From the NCBI RefSeq assembly GCF_003063665.1, contig NZ_NESF01000013.1, forward strand, positions 32,364 through 96,363: a DNA stretch of 64,000 nt, read 5' to 3'. The translations under genes were made by a program, and so were the position numbers. The notes under the pieces are model-generated. The model was not told the DNA's origin, did not search any database, and saw only the letters and a list, made by a program, of their open reading frames with translations. Source of the stretch: Limnohabitans sp. Hippo3. Its GTDB lineage: Bacteria; Pseudomonadota; Gammaproteobacteria; Burkholderiales; Burkholderiaceae_C. Of the stretch, positions 1 through 8,645 are shown in pieces. Every line of letters starts with the position of its first letter. Positions within the stretch are counted from its first letter, which is position 1.

Positions 1-351
1 CAGACCCAACAGTTAAAGCGCTGGCTCTCTGGGGAAGATGGGCCGCCCGACATTGGTGTAGCCGATCTGGTTATTTTTGAAGTGGTGCGAGGCTTCTCCA
101 CAGCCAGTGCCCAGGCCCGGGCGCGGGAGCTCCTGCTGGACTTGGAGGTGGTGGAAATTGGTGGCCTCGATAACGCCCTGCAGGCGGCCACACTCTATCA
201 ACGGTTGCGCCAATCTGGCCGCACCGTACGCAGCCCCATCGACGTGCTATTGGCCAGCTACTGCATGACGCACGGCCACACCCTGCTGCACCGCGACACC
301 GACTTTGAATCGCTCAAAACTTTGGGAGGCTTGGACACATGGCCGCACTGA
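1..351 (+). CDS. PIN-domain (VapC-like) protein, 5' end outside window
   Basis: The frame is open from the window edge, so the N-terminus with the first acidic active-site residue is missing. The visible part has ADLVIFEVVRGF and, near the end, SPIDVLLASYCMTHG followed by LLHRDTDFE. This is the Asp-rich C-terminal half of PIN-domain ribonucleases. Many such proteins are VapC-type toxins; the antitoxin, if any, would lie upstream and out of view. The stop overlaps the DinB gene start by 13 bp, so the two are probably co-transcribed. The PIN fold is well supported; toxin function is inference. Confidence 0.75.
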   Translation, partial: QTQQLKRWLSGEDGPPDIGVADLVIFEVVRGFSTASAQARARELLLDLEVVEIGGLDNALQAATLYQRLRQSGRTVRSPIDVLLASYCMTHGHTLLHRDTDFESLKTLGGLDTWPH

Positions 352-875
352 ACAACGCATCGACTTGGCACACCCACTTCTCGCGCCAGGCCCGCTACCA
401 CGTCTGGGTCACGCACCGCCTGCTCGAAGCGGTCTCGCGCGTGTCCGATGCAGACTATCGGCGCGACGTGGGCCTGTTCTTCCAAAGCATCCACGGCACG
501 CTGAACCACATGCTGGTGGCCGAGCACTTGCTCTGGTATCCGCGTTTTGCCAAAGGCGCATCGCCGGTGCTGGCGTTGAACAGCGAAATTGAACCCGATC
601 GCGAACGCCTGGCGCAGGCACTCAAGGGCGGATCGGCCAACTGGACACCCCTGATCGCCAGCTGGAGCGCCGAGCGTTTTGATGGCCAACTGGACTACCG
701 GACCAGCAAGGGCGACCCCCTGTCCTTGCCCTTTGCGGCCACTTTGTCGCATGTGTTCAACCACGCTACCCATCACCGTGGGCAAATCACGGCAGCCTTG
801 ACGGCCATGGGCCAGCCTTGCCCCGAGCTGGACATGGTGTATTTCCTTTTGGCAGAACAAACCCCCAAAGCATGA
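339..875 (+). CDS. DinB family protein
   Basis: A 178-residue protein of the DinB/YfiT four-helix-bundle superfamily. These proteins typically bind a divalent metal through three histidines and include bacillithiol/mycothiol-type transferases and uncharacterised damage-induced proteins. The pattern is visible as LNHMLVAEHLLWYP (first His region) and FNHATHHRGQI (HxxxHR-like pair) near the C-terminus. It overlaps the upstream PIN gene by 13 bp and its TGA overlaps the ATG of the next gene (ATGA), so all three look translationally coupled. The substrate is unknown; nothing ties it directly to leucine degradation except position. Confidence 0.8.
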   Translation: MAALNNASTWHTHFSRQARYHVWVTHRLLEAVSRVSDADYRRDVGLFFQSIHGTLNHMLVAEHLLWYPRFAKGASPVLALNSEIEPDRERLAQALKGGSANWTPLIASWSAERFDGQLDYRTSKGDPLSLPFAATLSHVFNHATHHRGQITAALTAMGQPCPELDMVYFLLAEQTPKA

Positions 876-1657
876 GCACAGCACTGAACATTTCCACCCA
901 AGGCGGCGTGCACACCATCACGCTGTCGCGCCCCGACGTGCGCAACGCCTTCAACGACGAAGTCATTGCCGAGCTGAAAAACGCCTTTCTGGCAGTGGCC
1001 CAGGACAGCACGGTGCGCTGCGTGGTGCTGGCCGCCGAGGGACCCGCGTTTTGTGCCGGCGCAGACCTGAACTGGATGCGCCGCATGGCCGACTACACCC
1101 AGGGTGAAAACCTGGCCGATGCGGGCGAGCTGGCCGCGATGCTGCGTGCGATTTATGAATGCCCCCAGCCGACCATCGCCCGCGTGCAAGGCGATGTGTA
1201 TGCGGGGGGCATGGGCCTGGTGGCGGCGTGTGACATGGCGGTGAGCGTGGACACGGCCCACTATTGCCTGAGCGAAGTCAAGCTGGGCCTGATCCCCGCC
1301 ACCATCAGCCCCTATGTGATCCGCGCCATGGGTGCGCGTGCGGCGCACCGCTACTTTTTGACGGCCGAGCGCTTTGGCTCGGCCGAGGCGCACCGCATTG
1401 GTCTGGTGCATGAGGTGGTCAGCGCCGATGCGCTGGACGCGAAAGTGGCCGAGTTGACGCAAGCGCTGGTCAACGCCAGCCCCCACGCCGTGCGTGCCTG
1501 CAAGAAGCTGGTGCAGGATGTGGCCGAACGCGAGATCAACGATGCGCTGGTGCGTCAGACGGTAGAGGGCATCGCCGACATCCGCGCCAGCAGCGAAGGC
1601 AAAGAGGGCGTGCAGTCCTTCTTGCAAAAACGCAAACCCGGCTGGTTGCTGCCTTAA
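872..1657 (+). CDS. liuC: Enoyl-CoA hydratase/isomerase family, probable methylglutaconyl-CoA hydratase
   Basis: A 261-residue crotonase-fold enzyme. The first oxyanion-hole segment is GPAFCAGADLNWM and the second is QGDVYAGGMGLVAACD; the usual FFLTAERF-type stretch appears as YFLTAERFGSAEAHRIGLV. Hydratases of this subgroup convert 3-methylglutaconyl-CoA to HMG-CoA in leucine/isovalerate catabolism. The neighbours support this: a biotin carboxylase of the methylcrotonyl-CoA carboxylase type follows, then HMG-CoA lyase. The ATG at 872 overlaps the preceding stop; an in-frame start at 818 would add 18 residues lying inside the DinB gene. Substrate assignment rests on context. Confidence 0.85.
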   Translation: MSTALNISTQGGVHTITLSRPDVRNAFNDEVIAELKNAFLAVAQDSTVRCVVLAAEGPAFCAGADLNWMRRMADYTQGENLADAGELAAMLRAIYECPQPTIARVQGDVYAGGMGLVAACDMAVSVDTAHYCLSEVKLGLIPATISPYVIRAMGARAAHRYFLTAERFGSAEAHRIGLVHEVVSADALDAKVAELTQALVNASPHAVRACKKLVQDVAEREINDALVRQTVEGIADIRASSEGKEGVQSFLQKRKPGWLLP

Positions 1658-1659
1658 AA

Positions 1660-2829
1660 ATGCGCATGACTTTGAAACTTTGGACCGTGCTGGTTTGGCT
1701 GCTGGGGCTGTTGCTGGTCCCTGTGCGTGCGCAGACCTCTTCGGAGGCGCTTCCGACGGCCATGGATTTGCACGAACAGGTTCATCGCATTCCGGTGTCG
1801 GTGCAGGATCTTTACGGTCGCCGTGAGCAACGTCAAATTCCAGTCACCGTGTTCAAACCCGCTGGGCAAGGGCCGTTTCCCATGGTGGTGTTGAACCACG
1901 GTCGTGCCACCAGCCGCGAAAAAATGGCCCAGCCTTCGCGTTACCGCTATGAACAGCAGGCCCGTTATTTCGTGGGCAAGGGCTTTGTGGTCATGGTCCC
2001 TACGCGGGTTGGTTATGGAGAAACCTTCGACGGCTTTGATCCTGAGTCCAGCGGTGGTTGCAGCCAACCACGCATTGAACCCATGAGCCTGGCCGCATCG
2101 GACCAAGTGATTGCGGTGGCCGAATTCGCGCGCAGCCTGCCATTTGTCGACGCCACGCGGTGGTGGGTCATGGGCCAGTCGGTCGGCGGCTTGACCACGG
2201 TGGCCACCGCCTGGCGCAATCCGCCCGGCTTGCAAGGGGCTGTCAATTTTGCGGGGGGAACGGGTGGCGATCCTGTGGCGCGACCCGGCCGATCGTGTTC
2301 GTCAACGCAGATTGAACAGCTCTGGAAGTCCCGTGCCGCTCAGGCCAAGGCACCCATGCTCTGGCTGTATTGGGAAAACGACCTGTTTTGGGGGGCACAG
2401 GCCCCCAAAGATTGGCACCGGGCTTGGGTCGAGGGCGGCGGGCAGGCCGAGTTTCATCAGCTGCCAGCGGTGGGCCAGGACGGGCACTCGGGGTTCAGCA
2501 TCGACATGGACCGCTGGGTGCCCTTGGTCGACGCTTTTCTGGCCAAAGCCGGTTACACCCAGGCGGCATTGCCCCCTGTGCCGGGGCCCAGTGACTTTGC
2601 CAAGATCGATGAGATCGACAAAGTGCCCGTCGGGGCCGAGACCCGGCAAAACCTGTACACCCGTTTTCTGGCCAGCCCTTTGCCTCGCGCTTTCGCCATC
2701 GGCCCCGGTGGTGCCGGCTTTGCCACAGGCGACTGGGCTGTGGGTCGCGCATTGGGTTTTTGCCAGGCACGCCGGGGCATCACCTGCAAGTTGTACGCCG
2801 TAGATAACCAAGTGGTTTGGAGAAACTGA
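1660..2829 (+). CDS. Secreted alpha/beta hydrolase (dienelactone-hydrolase-like)
   Basis: A 389-residue protein starting with a clear signal peptide (hydrophobic LWTVLVWLLGLLLV, then VRAQ as a likely cleavage site), so it should act outside the cytoplasm. The nucleophile elbow is MGQSVGGLT and a late histidine sits in GQDGHSGFS; the acid residue is not certain. It begins 2 bp after liuC and ends 1 bp before the carboxylase ATG, so it belongs to the same transcript although an exported hydrolase has no obvious role in leucine breakdown. After about residue 300 there is an extra ~90-residue tail (from KIDEIDKVPVG) that I do not recognise. The substrate is unknown. Confidence 0.75.
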   Translation: MRMTLKLWTVLVWLLGLLLVPVRAQTSSEALPTAMDLHEQVHRIPVSVQDLYGRREQRQIPVTVFKPAGQGPFPMVVLNHGRATSREKMAQPSRYRYEQQARYFVGKGFVVMVPTRVGYGETFDGFDPESSGGCSQPRIEPMSLAASDQVIAVAEFARSLPFVDATRWWVMGQSVGGLTTVATAWRNPPGLQGAVNFAGGTGGDPVARPGRSCSSTQIEQLWKSRAAQAKAPMLWLYWENDLFWGAQAPKDWHRAWVEGGGQAEFHQLPAVGQDGHSGFSIDMDRWVPLVDAFLAKAGYTQAALPPVPGPSDFAKIDEIDKVPVGAETRQNLYTRFLASPLPRAFAIGPGGAGFATGDWAVGRALGFCQARRGITCKLYAVDNQVVWRN

Positions 2830-2830
2830 C

Positions 2831-4840
2831 ATGTTCAAAAAAATACTGATCGCCAACCGTGGCGAAATCGCCTGCCGTGTCGCGGCCACCGCCCGTCGCA
2901 TGGGCATCCAGACCGTGGCCATTTATTCGGACGCCGATGCCGGGGCCAAGCATGTTCAAGCGTGTGACGAGGTCGTGCATGTGGGCGGCTCGGCCCCCAA
3001 AGACAGCTACCTGCGCTGGGAGCGGATTTTGCAAGCGGCCAAAGACACGGGCGCTGAGGCCGTGCACCCCGGCTACGGCTTTTTGAGCGAAAACGAAGAC
3101 TTTGCCAAGGCCTGCGCCGCAGCGGGTTTGGTGTTCATCGGCCCGCCTGCCTCGGCGATTTTGGCGATGGGCCTCAAGGCCGAGTCCAAGCGCTTGATGG
3201 AGCAAGCCGGTGTGCCGCTGGTGCCCGGTTACCACGGGGCCGACCAAGACCCCGCGCTGCTGCAGCGCGAGGCCGACCGCATCGGTTACCCCGCCCTCAT
3301 CAAGGCCAGCGCCGGTGGCGGCGGCAAGGGCATGCGGGTGGTCGAAAAGTCCGAGGACTTTGCGGCGGCTTTGGCCAGCTGCCAGCGCGAGGCCATCAAC
3401 AGCTTTGGCAGTGATGCGGTGTTGATCGAAAAGTATGTGCAGCGCCCACGACACATCGAGATCCAGGTGTTTGGCGACACGCAAGGCAACTGCGTGTATT
3501 TGTTTGAGCGCGATTGCTCGGTGCAGCGCCGCCACCAGAAGGTGCTGGAAGAAGCCCCGGCCCCCGGCATGACCGAAGCCCTGCGTGCACAAATGGGCGC
3601 AGCGGCTGTGGCCGCCGCCAAAGCGGTGAATTACGTGGGTGCGGGCACGGTGGAATTCATCGTCGAGCAAACGGCGTATGACCAGCCTGAGTCGATGAAG
3701 TTCTATTTCATGGAAATGAACACCCGATTGCAGGTGGAGCACCCGGTGACCGAAGCCATCACCGGCCTCGATCTGGTCGAGTGGCAGTTGCGTGTGGCCA
3801 GTGGCAAGCCGCTGCCTTTGCGTCAGGAGCAGCTGCGCATCCAGGGTCACGCCATCGAGGCGCGCATTTGCGCCGAAAACCCCGACAACAACTTCTTGCC
3901 CGCCACCGGCACACTGCAGGTCTACCGCAAGCCAAAAGCCACCAGCTTCGAGCGCGGCACGGTGCGTGTGGACGACGGCGTGCGCGAGGGCGACACCATC
4001 AGCCCGTTTTACGACTCCATGGTGGCCAAGCTCATTGTGCATGGCGACACGCGCGAGCAAGCGCTGGCCCGGCTCGACACCGCCTTGGCACAGACCCACA
4101 TCGTGGGCCTGAACACCAATGTGCAGTTCTTGCGCCATGTGGTCCGCAGTGACGCCTTTGCCACCGCCAAGCTTGACACCGCGCTGATCCAGCGCGAAGC
4201 CGCCGTGCTGTTCCAGCAGGAAACCGTGGGCTTGCCCGCCGCTGTGGCTGCGGTGGTGGCGCACACCCTGCACGCCGAAAAAGCCCTGCAGGGCGCAGAC
4301 CCCTTCAGCCGCCGCGACGGCTGGCAGTCGCACGGCCTGTCACAACGCCGCTTTGAATTTGTCTGGCAAGATCAGCCGCGTTCGGCGCGTTTGAATTATT
4401 TGCACGACGGCGCTGTGAGCCTGTCGCTGGAAGGCGACGAAGCCGCATCTGGCGTGCTGACTTTTGCTGCCGATGGCGCAGGCCTGTGGGTGCAGTGGGG
4501 CAGCGCCCCGCGAGTTTTCACTCAGCTCGACTGGCAAGGCGAAACCGCGCACCTCTTCACGCCCCAGGGCGCGACGCGCATCACCGTGCTCGATCCGTTG
4601 GCGCACGCTGGCGAAGCCGCGCAGGAAGGCGGGCGGCTCACAGCCCCCATGCCCGGCAAGGTGGTGTCCTTTGCCGTCAAGGCGGGTGACAAGGTCAAAG
4701 CCGGTCAACCGCTGGCGGTCATGGAAGCCATGAAGATGGAGCACACCATCAGCGCGCCCAAAGACGGCGTGGTGGCCGAGCTGTTGTACGCACCGGGTGA
4801 CCAAGTCGCCGACGGGGCAGAGCTGCTCAAGCTGGGCTGA
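2831..4840 (+). CDS. liuD: Biotin-dependent acyl-CoA carboxylase alpha subunit (methylcrotonyl-CoA carboxylase type)
   Basis: A 669-residue subunit carrying biotin carboxylase and biotin carrier in one chain. The N-terminal domain opens with ILIANRGEIACRV, the ATP-grasp loop is SAGGGGKGMRV, and the carboxylase signature is FMEMNTRLQVEHPVTE. The C-terminal carrier holds the biotinylation site EAMKMEH (Lys in MKM) about 35 residues from the end. It would carboxylate carrier-bound biotin for a separate beta (carboxyltransferase) subunit acting on 3-methylcrotonyl-CoA. No beta gene is in the window; it is expected upstream. LiuC and HMG-CoA lyase nearby favour MCC over acetyl- or propionyl-CoA carboxylase. 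Confidence 0.88.
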   Translation: MFKKILIANRGEIACRVAATARRMGIQTVAIYSDADAGAKHVQACDEVVHVGGSAPKDSYLRWERILQAAKDTGAEAVHPGYGFLSENEDFAKACAAAGLVFIGPPASAILAMGLKAESKRLMEQAGVPLVPGYHGADQDPALLQREADRIGYPALIKASAGGGGKGMRVVEKSEDFAAALASCQREAINSFGSDAVLIEKYVQRPRHIEIQVFGDTQGNCVYLFERDCSVQRRHQKVLEEAPAPGMTEALRAQMGAAAVAAAKAVNYVGAGTVEFIVEQTAYDQPESMKFYFMEMNTRLQVEHPVTEAITGLDLVEWQLRVASGKPLPLRQEQLRIQGHAIEARICAENPDNNFLPATGTLQVYRKPKATSFERGTVRVDDGVREGDTISPFYDSMVAKLIVHGDTREQALARLDTALAQTHIVGLNTNVQFLRHVVRSDAFATAKLDTALIQREAAVLFQQETVGLPAAVAAVVAHTLHAEKALQGADPFSRRDGWQSHGLSQRRFEFVWQDQPRSARLNYLHDGAVSLSLEGDEAASGVLTFAADGAGLWVQWGSAPRVFTQLDWQGETAHLFTPQGATRITVLDPLAHAGEAAQEGGRLTAPMPGKVVSFAVKAGDKVKAGQPLAVMEAMKMEHTISAPKDGVVAELLYAPGDQVADGAELLKLG

Positions 4841-4852
4841 CAAAATCGGTCC

Positions 4853-5773
4853 ATGAACATCACCATCTGCTTTGACAAGCTCGACCCAGCCCCCTGGGTG
4901 CAGGGCCTGCAACAAGCCTTCCCAGAGGCCACAGTGTCGGCCTGGGCCCCCGGTGTACCACCCGCCGATCACGCCATTGTCTGGGCACCGCCCCAGCAGT
5001 TCATCGACGAGCAGCCGGGCCTGCAAACTCTGTTCAACATCGGTGCGGGTGTGGACGCCTTGCTGAAGCTGAAGCTGCCGTCCAGCCTGAAGGTGGTGCG
5101 CCTGGACGATGCGGGCATGTCGGTGCAGATGGCCGAATATGTGTGCCATGCGGTGATCCGGCATTTTCGCGAGTTCGATGGCTACGACGCCGACACGCTA
5201 GCGGGCAAATGGTCTTACCGCAAACCACGCAGCCGCGCCGACTTTGCGGTGGGCGTCATGGGCCTGGGTGTGCTGGGCGAGCGCGTGGCCAAAGCCTTGC
5301 AGGTGTTTGAGTTCCCGGTCAACGGCTACAGCCGCAGTCCCAAAAACCTGCCCGGCATCCGCTGCTTCAGCGGGGCGCAAAGCCTGCCCGAATTCCTGCA
5401 GGCCACGCGCGTGCTGGTCAACCTGATGCCGCTCACGCCCGAGACCGAAAACATCCTGAACCGGGCCACCCTCGCGCAGCTGCAAAAAGGCGGCTATGTC
5501 ATCAACGTGGCCCGTGGCAAGCATTTGGTGGACGAAGACCTGATCGCCCTGATCGACAGCGGCCATCTGGCTGGCGCCACGCTCGACGTGTTCCGCACCG
5601 AGCCCCTACCTGCCGATCACTCATTTTGGCGTCACCCGAAAATCACCGTGACCCCGCACACTTCGGCCCGTACCCTGCGCGAAGAAAGCATCGCGCAAAT
5701 CGTGGGAAAAATGCGGGCGCTGCAGCGCGGTGAACCCATCCGTGGCGTGGTGGACCACCACCGCGGTTATTGA
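4853..5773 (+). CDS. ghrA: Glyoxylate/hydroxypyruvate reductase A-like D-2-hydroxyacid dehydrogenase
   Basis: A 306-residue NAD(P)-dependent reductase. The Rossmann fingerprint is VGVMGLGVLGERVAKAL. Downstream motifs are INVARGKHLVDEDL and TLDVFRTEPLPADH, and the catalytic His is in VTPHTSA. Overall length and the N-terminal segment (FNIGAGVDALL) match GhrA, which reduces glyoxylate and hydroxypyruvate. It sits 12 bp after the carboxylase and 16 bp before HMG-CoA lyase, so it is likely co-transcribed with the leucine genes without an obvious step in that pathway. The family is certain; the substrate is by similarity. Confidence 0.85.
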   Translation: MNITICFDKLDPAPWVQGLQQAFPEATVSAWAPGVPPADHAIVWAPPQQFIDEQPGLQTLFNIGAGVDALLKLKLPSSLKVVRLDDAGMSVQMAEYVCHAVIRHFREFDGYDADTLAGKWSYRKPRSRADFAVGVMGLGVLGERVAKALQVFEFPVNGYSRSPKNLPGIRCFSGAQSLPEFLQATRVLVNLMPLTPETENILNRATLAQLQKGGYVINVARGKHLVDEDLIALIDSGHLAGATLDVFRTEPLPADHSFWRHPKITVTPHTSARTLREESIAQIVGKMRALQRGEPIRGVVDHHRGY

Positions 5774-5789
5774 ACATTCAGAGAACCCC

Positions 5790-6698
5790 ATGACCCTCCC
5801 TTCACGCGTTCAACTCATCGAAGTCGGCCCCCGCGACGGTTTGCAAAACGAAAAGCAGCCGGTGCCTGCCGAGGTCAAAATCGGTTTGGTGCACCGCCTG
5901 CAGGCTGCGGGCCTGACCGAGATCGAGGTCACCAGTTTTGTGTCGCCGAAGTGGGTGCCGCAGATGGCCGATAACGCGGTCGTGATGGCGGGCATCGCGC
6001 GCCAAGCGGGTGTGCGCTACTCGGTGCTGACGCCCAACATGGTGGGCTTTGAGGCGGCGGTGGCTTCGAAGCCCGACGAGATCGTGGTCTTTGGTGCGGC
6101 CAGCCAGGCCTTCAGTCAGAAGAACATCAACTGCTCCATCGAAGAAAGCATGGAACGCTTTGCGCCTGTGGTGCAAGCGGCGCTGGCGGCGGGCATCGCG
6201 GTGCGCGGGGCCATGAGCTGCACCGTGGGTTGTCCTTACGAAGGCGAAGTTTCACCGGCCAGCGTGGCCCATCTGGCGGGTTTGATGAAACAGATCGGTG
6301 TGCAGCGTGTGGACGTGGCCGACACCATTGGCACGGGCACACCCCTCAAGGTGCAGCGTGCCATCGAGGCCACGCTGCAGCACTTCGACATCGACCACAT
6401 CTGCGGCCACTTTCACGACACCTACGGTCAGGCGCTGGCCAACACCTTGGCCGCGTTGCAGATGGGCGTGTGGAACTTCCAGTCGTCGGTGGCGGGTCTG
6501 GGCGGTTGCCCTTATGCCAAGGGCGCCACGGGCAACGTGGCCACCGAAGACGTGGTGTACATGCTGCACGGCATGGGCATTGCCACCGGCATTGACCTCA
6601 ACAAGCTGGTGGATGCGGGGGTGTTCATCAGCGATTTTCTGGGCCGCCAACCGAACTCGAACGTGGCCAAGGCCTTGTTGAACAAACGGGCGGGTTGA
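5790..6698 (+). CDS. liuE: Hydroxymethylglutaryl-CoA lyase
   Basis: A 302-residue TIM-barrel lyase that splits HMG-CoA into acetoacetate and acetyl-CoA, the last step of leucine degradation. The N-terminal signature is EVGPRDGLQNE, the metal-binding HxH lies in CGHFHDTYGQ, and the glycine-rich catalytic-Cys loop is GLGGCPYAKGATGN. Length matches bacterial HMG-CoA lyases. The ATG at 5790 is chosen because an upstream in-frame ATG (5730) lies inside the preceding gene and would add non-conserved residues. It closes the leucine cluster; the next gene is on the opposite strand. Confidence 0.93.
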   Translation: MTLPSRVQLIEVGPRDGLQNEKQPVPAEVKIGLVHRLQAAGLTEIEVTSFVSPKWVPQMADNAVVMAGIARQAGVRYSVLTPNMVGFEAAVASKPDEIVVFGAASQAFSQKNINCSIEESMERFAPVVQAALAAGIAVRGAMSCTVGCPYEGEVSPASVAHLAGLMKQIGVQRVDVADTIGTGTPLKVQRAIEATLQHFDIDHICGHFHDTYGQALANTLAALQMGVWNFQSSVAGLGGCPYAKGATGNVATEDVVYMLHGMGIATGIDLNKLVDAGVFISDFLGRQPNSNVAKALLNKRAG

Positions 6699-6747
6699 GC
6701 GTGTGGGGGCAGGGTGTGTGCCACGCCCATCGCTCACGGAGTGGGCT

Positions 6748-8361
6748 TTAAGACCCGTTGCCCGCCGACGGACCTCTTTCGGCTTGGGCCGCATCTTCTT
6801 CCACTGCGAGCGCCAGCGCCGCAGTCAGTTCGTCAAAGTGTGCGATTTCGGTCACGCCTGCGATGGTTTTGAGGCGGGGCGATTTGGGCTCGATCGTCCA
6901 GGCCCGGTCGGCTTGGCTGAGCATGTCCACGTCGTTGTCGTTGTCACCCACGGCCCAGATGGTGTCAAAGCGCGGCACGATGCGTTCGCTGCGAAACTGC
7001 GTCAGCACATGGTGCTTGGAAATGCCGATGTGCGCAGAGGCTGGGTCTGGCGCGTTACGGTCGGGCAAAAAGGCGCTGTTGATGCTCAACTCGCCCGTGC
7101 ACACATCGCCTTGAAACTGCACCGTGTGCGCCAGCGCAAAGTCGGCAAAGATGCGTTTTCTCAGCACCTCGGCGGCCACAAAATAACTGTCGGACACCAC
7201 ACCCACCATGAAACCGGCCCGCTTGAAGGCCTTCACGCACTCGATCACGCCGGGCCGGATGGGCATGGCCTTGGCCAGAGCCTCGAACTTTTGGCGGTGC
7301 ACAAATCGGAAAATTTGCGCGATGTTGGCACTGCGCGTCAGCGCGTCCGGGTTGCCGCCGTTCAGGTGCTTGTTCAGCTCCTCCACCTGGCCTGTGGCTT
7401 GCGCCAGCAAGGTGGCAAATCGGCTGGTAGTCACGGTGCCATCCATGTCCAGGAGCAGCAGTTTTGTGCGGTTTTTCTGGCGTGTGATGGCGTAGTCCCA
7501 GGAGGCGGTGGCCTGGCGCTGGCTTTCGTACATGGCCGTGATTTGCTCCACATGCAGTCGGCCCGATTCGCGGGCGCGGCTGTAGATCACGCGCGAGACC
7601 TCGTTGGCCATCGACGTCAGGTCCAGCAACGGCTGGCTGTCGTGTTCTAGGTGGCCTATGTCCACCTCGGCCAACTTGGCGTTGGCCCGCCAGGCATCGA
7701 TCAGCAGGCCGATGTCCACGCCGTAGCCATCTTCGAACGTGAGTTGCTGCAGCAGTGACTTGCGTGCCGCAATGATGCCGCCCAGGGGTTGGTTGAAGTG
7801 CGCCAGTTCCGGGAAAAACACCTTGAGCATGGGTTTGGCCGTGAGTTCGGTCACGCGACCGCCGCCCCGGCCAAACCGGGCTTTCACAAATTCAGCCTGG
7901 CCCGCAATCAGGGGCCGGGCCAGGTCGCTGATGATGCCGCTGCGCAGGCCTTTGAGGTCACCATCGAGGTAGACCAGAATTTCGCTTTGCGCCACCCGCG
8001 CCCCATCGGCCATGGAGGCCCCCTTGCCCAGCAAACTGCTGGTGATCACGCGCGCGCCGGCCTCGCGGGCCAGGCTCACGGTGCTGTCGACCGAGCTGTC
8101 GTCTACCACGATCACCTCGGCTGTGGCCGAATCGCTCAGGGCATAACGCACCACATCGGCGATGCGCTTTTGCTCGTTCAAGGCGGGGATGATGACGCTG
8201 ACGCACGGCTGCAGCGGGGCTTCGAGCCGCAACGGGGCGGGTATGGGTGCCGTGGGCACGGATGTGACCTTGTCCGGCTTTTGCCATGAGGCCAGGCGAT
8301 GGCTGAGCCAGCGCCGGATGCTTTGCCATGTTCCTTGCCATGTGCGTTGCCAAATGTTCAT
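6748..8361 (-). CDS. Fusion of GpgS-like glycosyltransferase and HAD phosphatase (putative glucosylglycerate synthesis)
   Basis: A 537-residue two-domain protein. Residues ~54-290 are a GT-A glycosyltransferase: VSVIIPALNE, VVDDSSVDST, LGKGASMADG, the metal-binding YLDGDL, then GGGRVTELTAKPML, FNQPLGGI and GYGVDIGLLID. The latter are characteristic of glucosyl-3-phosphoglycerate synthases (GpgS). Residues ~300-515 are a HAD phosphatase: LLLLDMDGTVTTS (nucleophile Asp), GVVSDSY, and VGDNDNDVDM. Inference: the first half makes glucosyl-3-phosphoglycerate and the second dephosphorylates it to the osmolyte glucosylglycerate. The start at 8361 has AAAGGTG about 10 nt upstream. The gene is monocistronic and convergent with HMG-CoA lyase. 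Fold assignments are strong; product is inferred. Confidence 0.82.
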   Translation of the reverse strand: MNIWQRTWQGTWQSIRRWLSHRLASWQKPDKVTSVPTAPIPAPLRLEAPLQPCVSVIIPALNEQKRIADVVRYALSDSATAEVIVVDDSSVDSTVSLAREAGARVITSSLLGKGASMADGARVAQSEILVYLDGDLKGLRSGIISDLARPLIAGQAEFVKARFGRGGGRVTELTAKPMLKVFFPELAHFNQPLGGIIAARKSLLQQLTFEDGYGVDIGLLIDAWRANAKLAEVDIGHLEHDSQPLLDLTSMANEVSRVIYSRARESGRLHVEQITAMYESQRQATASWDYAITRQKNRTKLLLLDMDGTVTTSRFATLLAQATGQVEELNKHLNGGNPDALTRSANIAQIFRFVHRQKFEALAKAMPIRPGVIECVKAFKRAGFMVGVVSDSYFVAAEVLRKRIFADFALAHTVQFQGDVCTGELSINSAFLPDRNAPDPASAHIGISKHHVLTQFRSERIVPRFDTIWAVGDNDNDVDMLSQADRAWTIEPKSPRLKTIAGVTEIAHFDELTAALALAVEEDAAQAERGPSAGNGS

Positions 8362-8645
8362 GGATGTTCACCTTTCGGGTAGATGCAAGCTGGGCGGCGG
8401 GCGTCTGGTGGCCCGGTGCGGTGTCCGACACGGCCGCTGGCTGCGTGATGAACCTGAAGACTCAGGTGCGGGCCTGCCCGTGGGTGGCCCATCAAGGGCA
8501 ATCGGCTGCCCATCGAAGGATCATTTTACATTTGAGCAAATGCAAATCCATTGAAAGCTGGACACAAAGCGGCTTGGCCTTTTGTCACCAAGGTGCCAGC
8601 TTGGACTGGGCAGAGTGCAAATTCCAGTGTTCGCAGGCCGGTGGC

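Noticed and set aside
2780..4333. Long antisense frame opposite the carboxylase alpha subunit
   Set aside because: Shadow of liuD; low-complexity His/Gly/Leu-rich translation without motifs.
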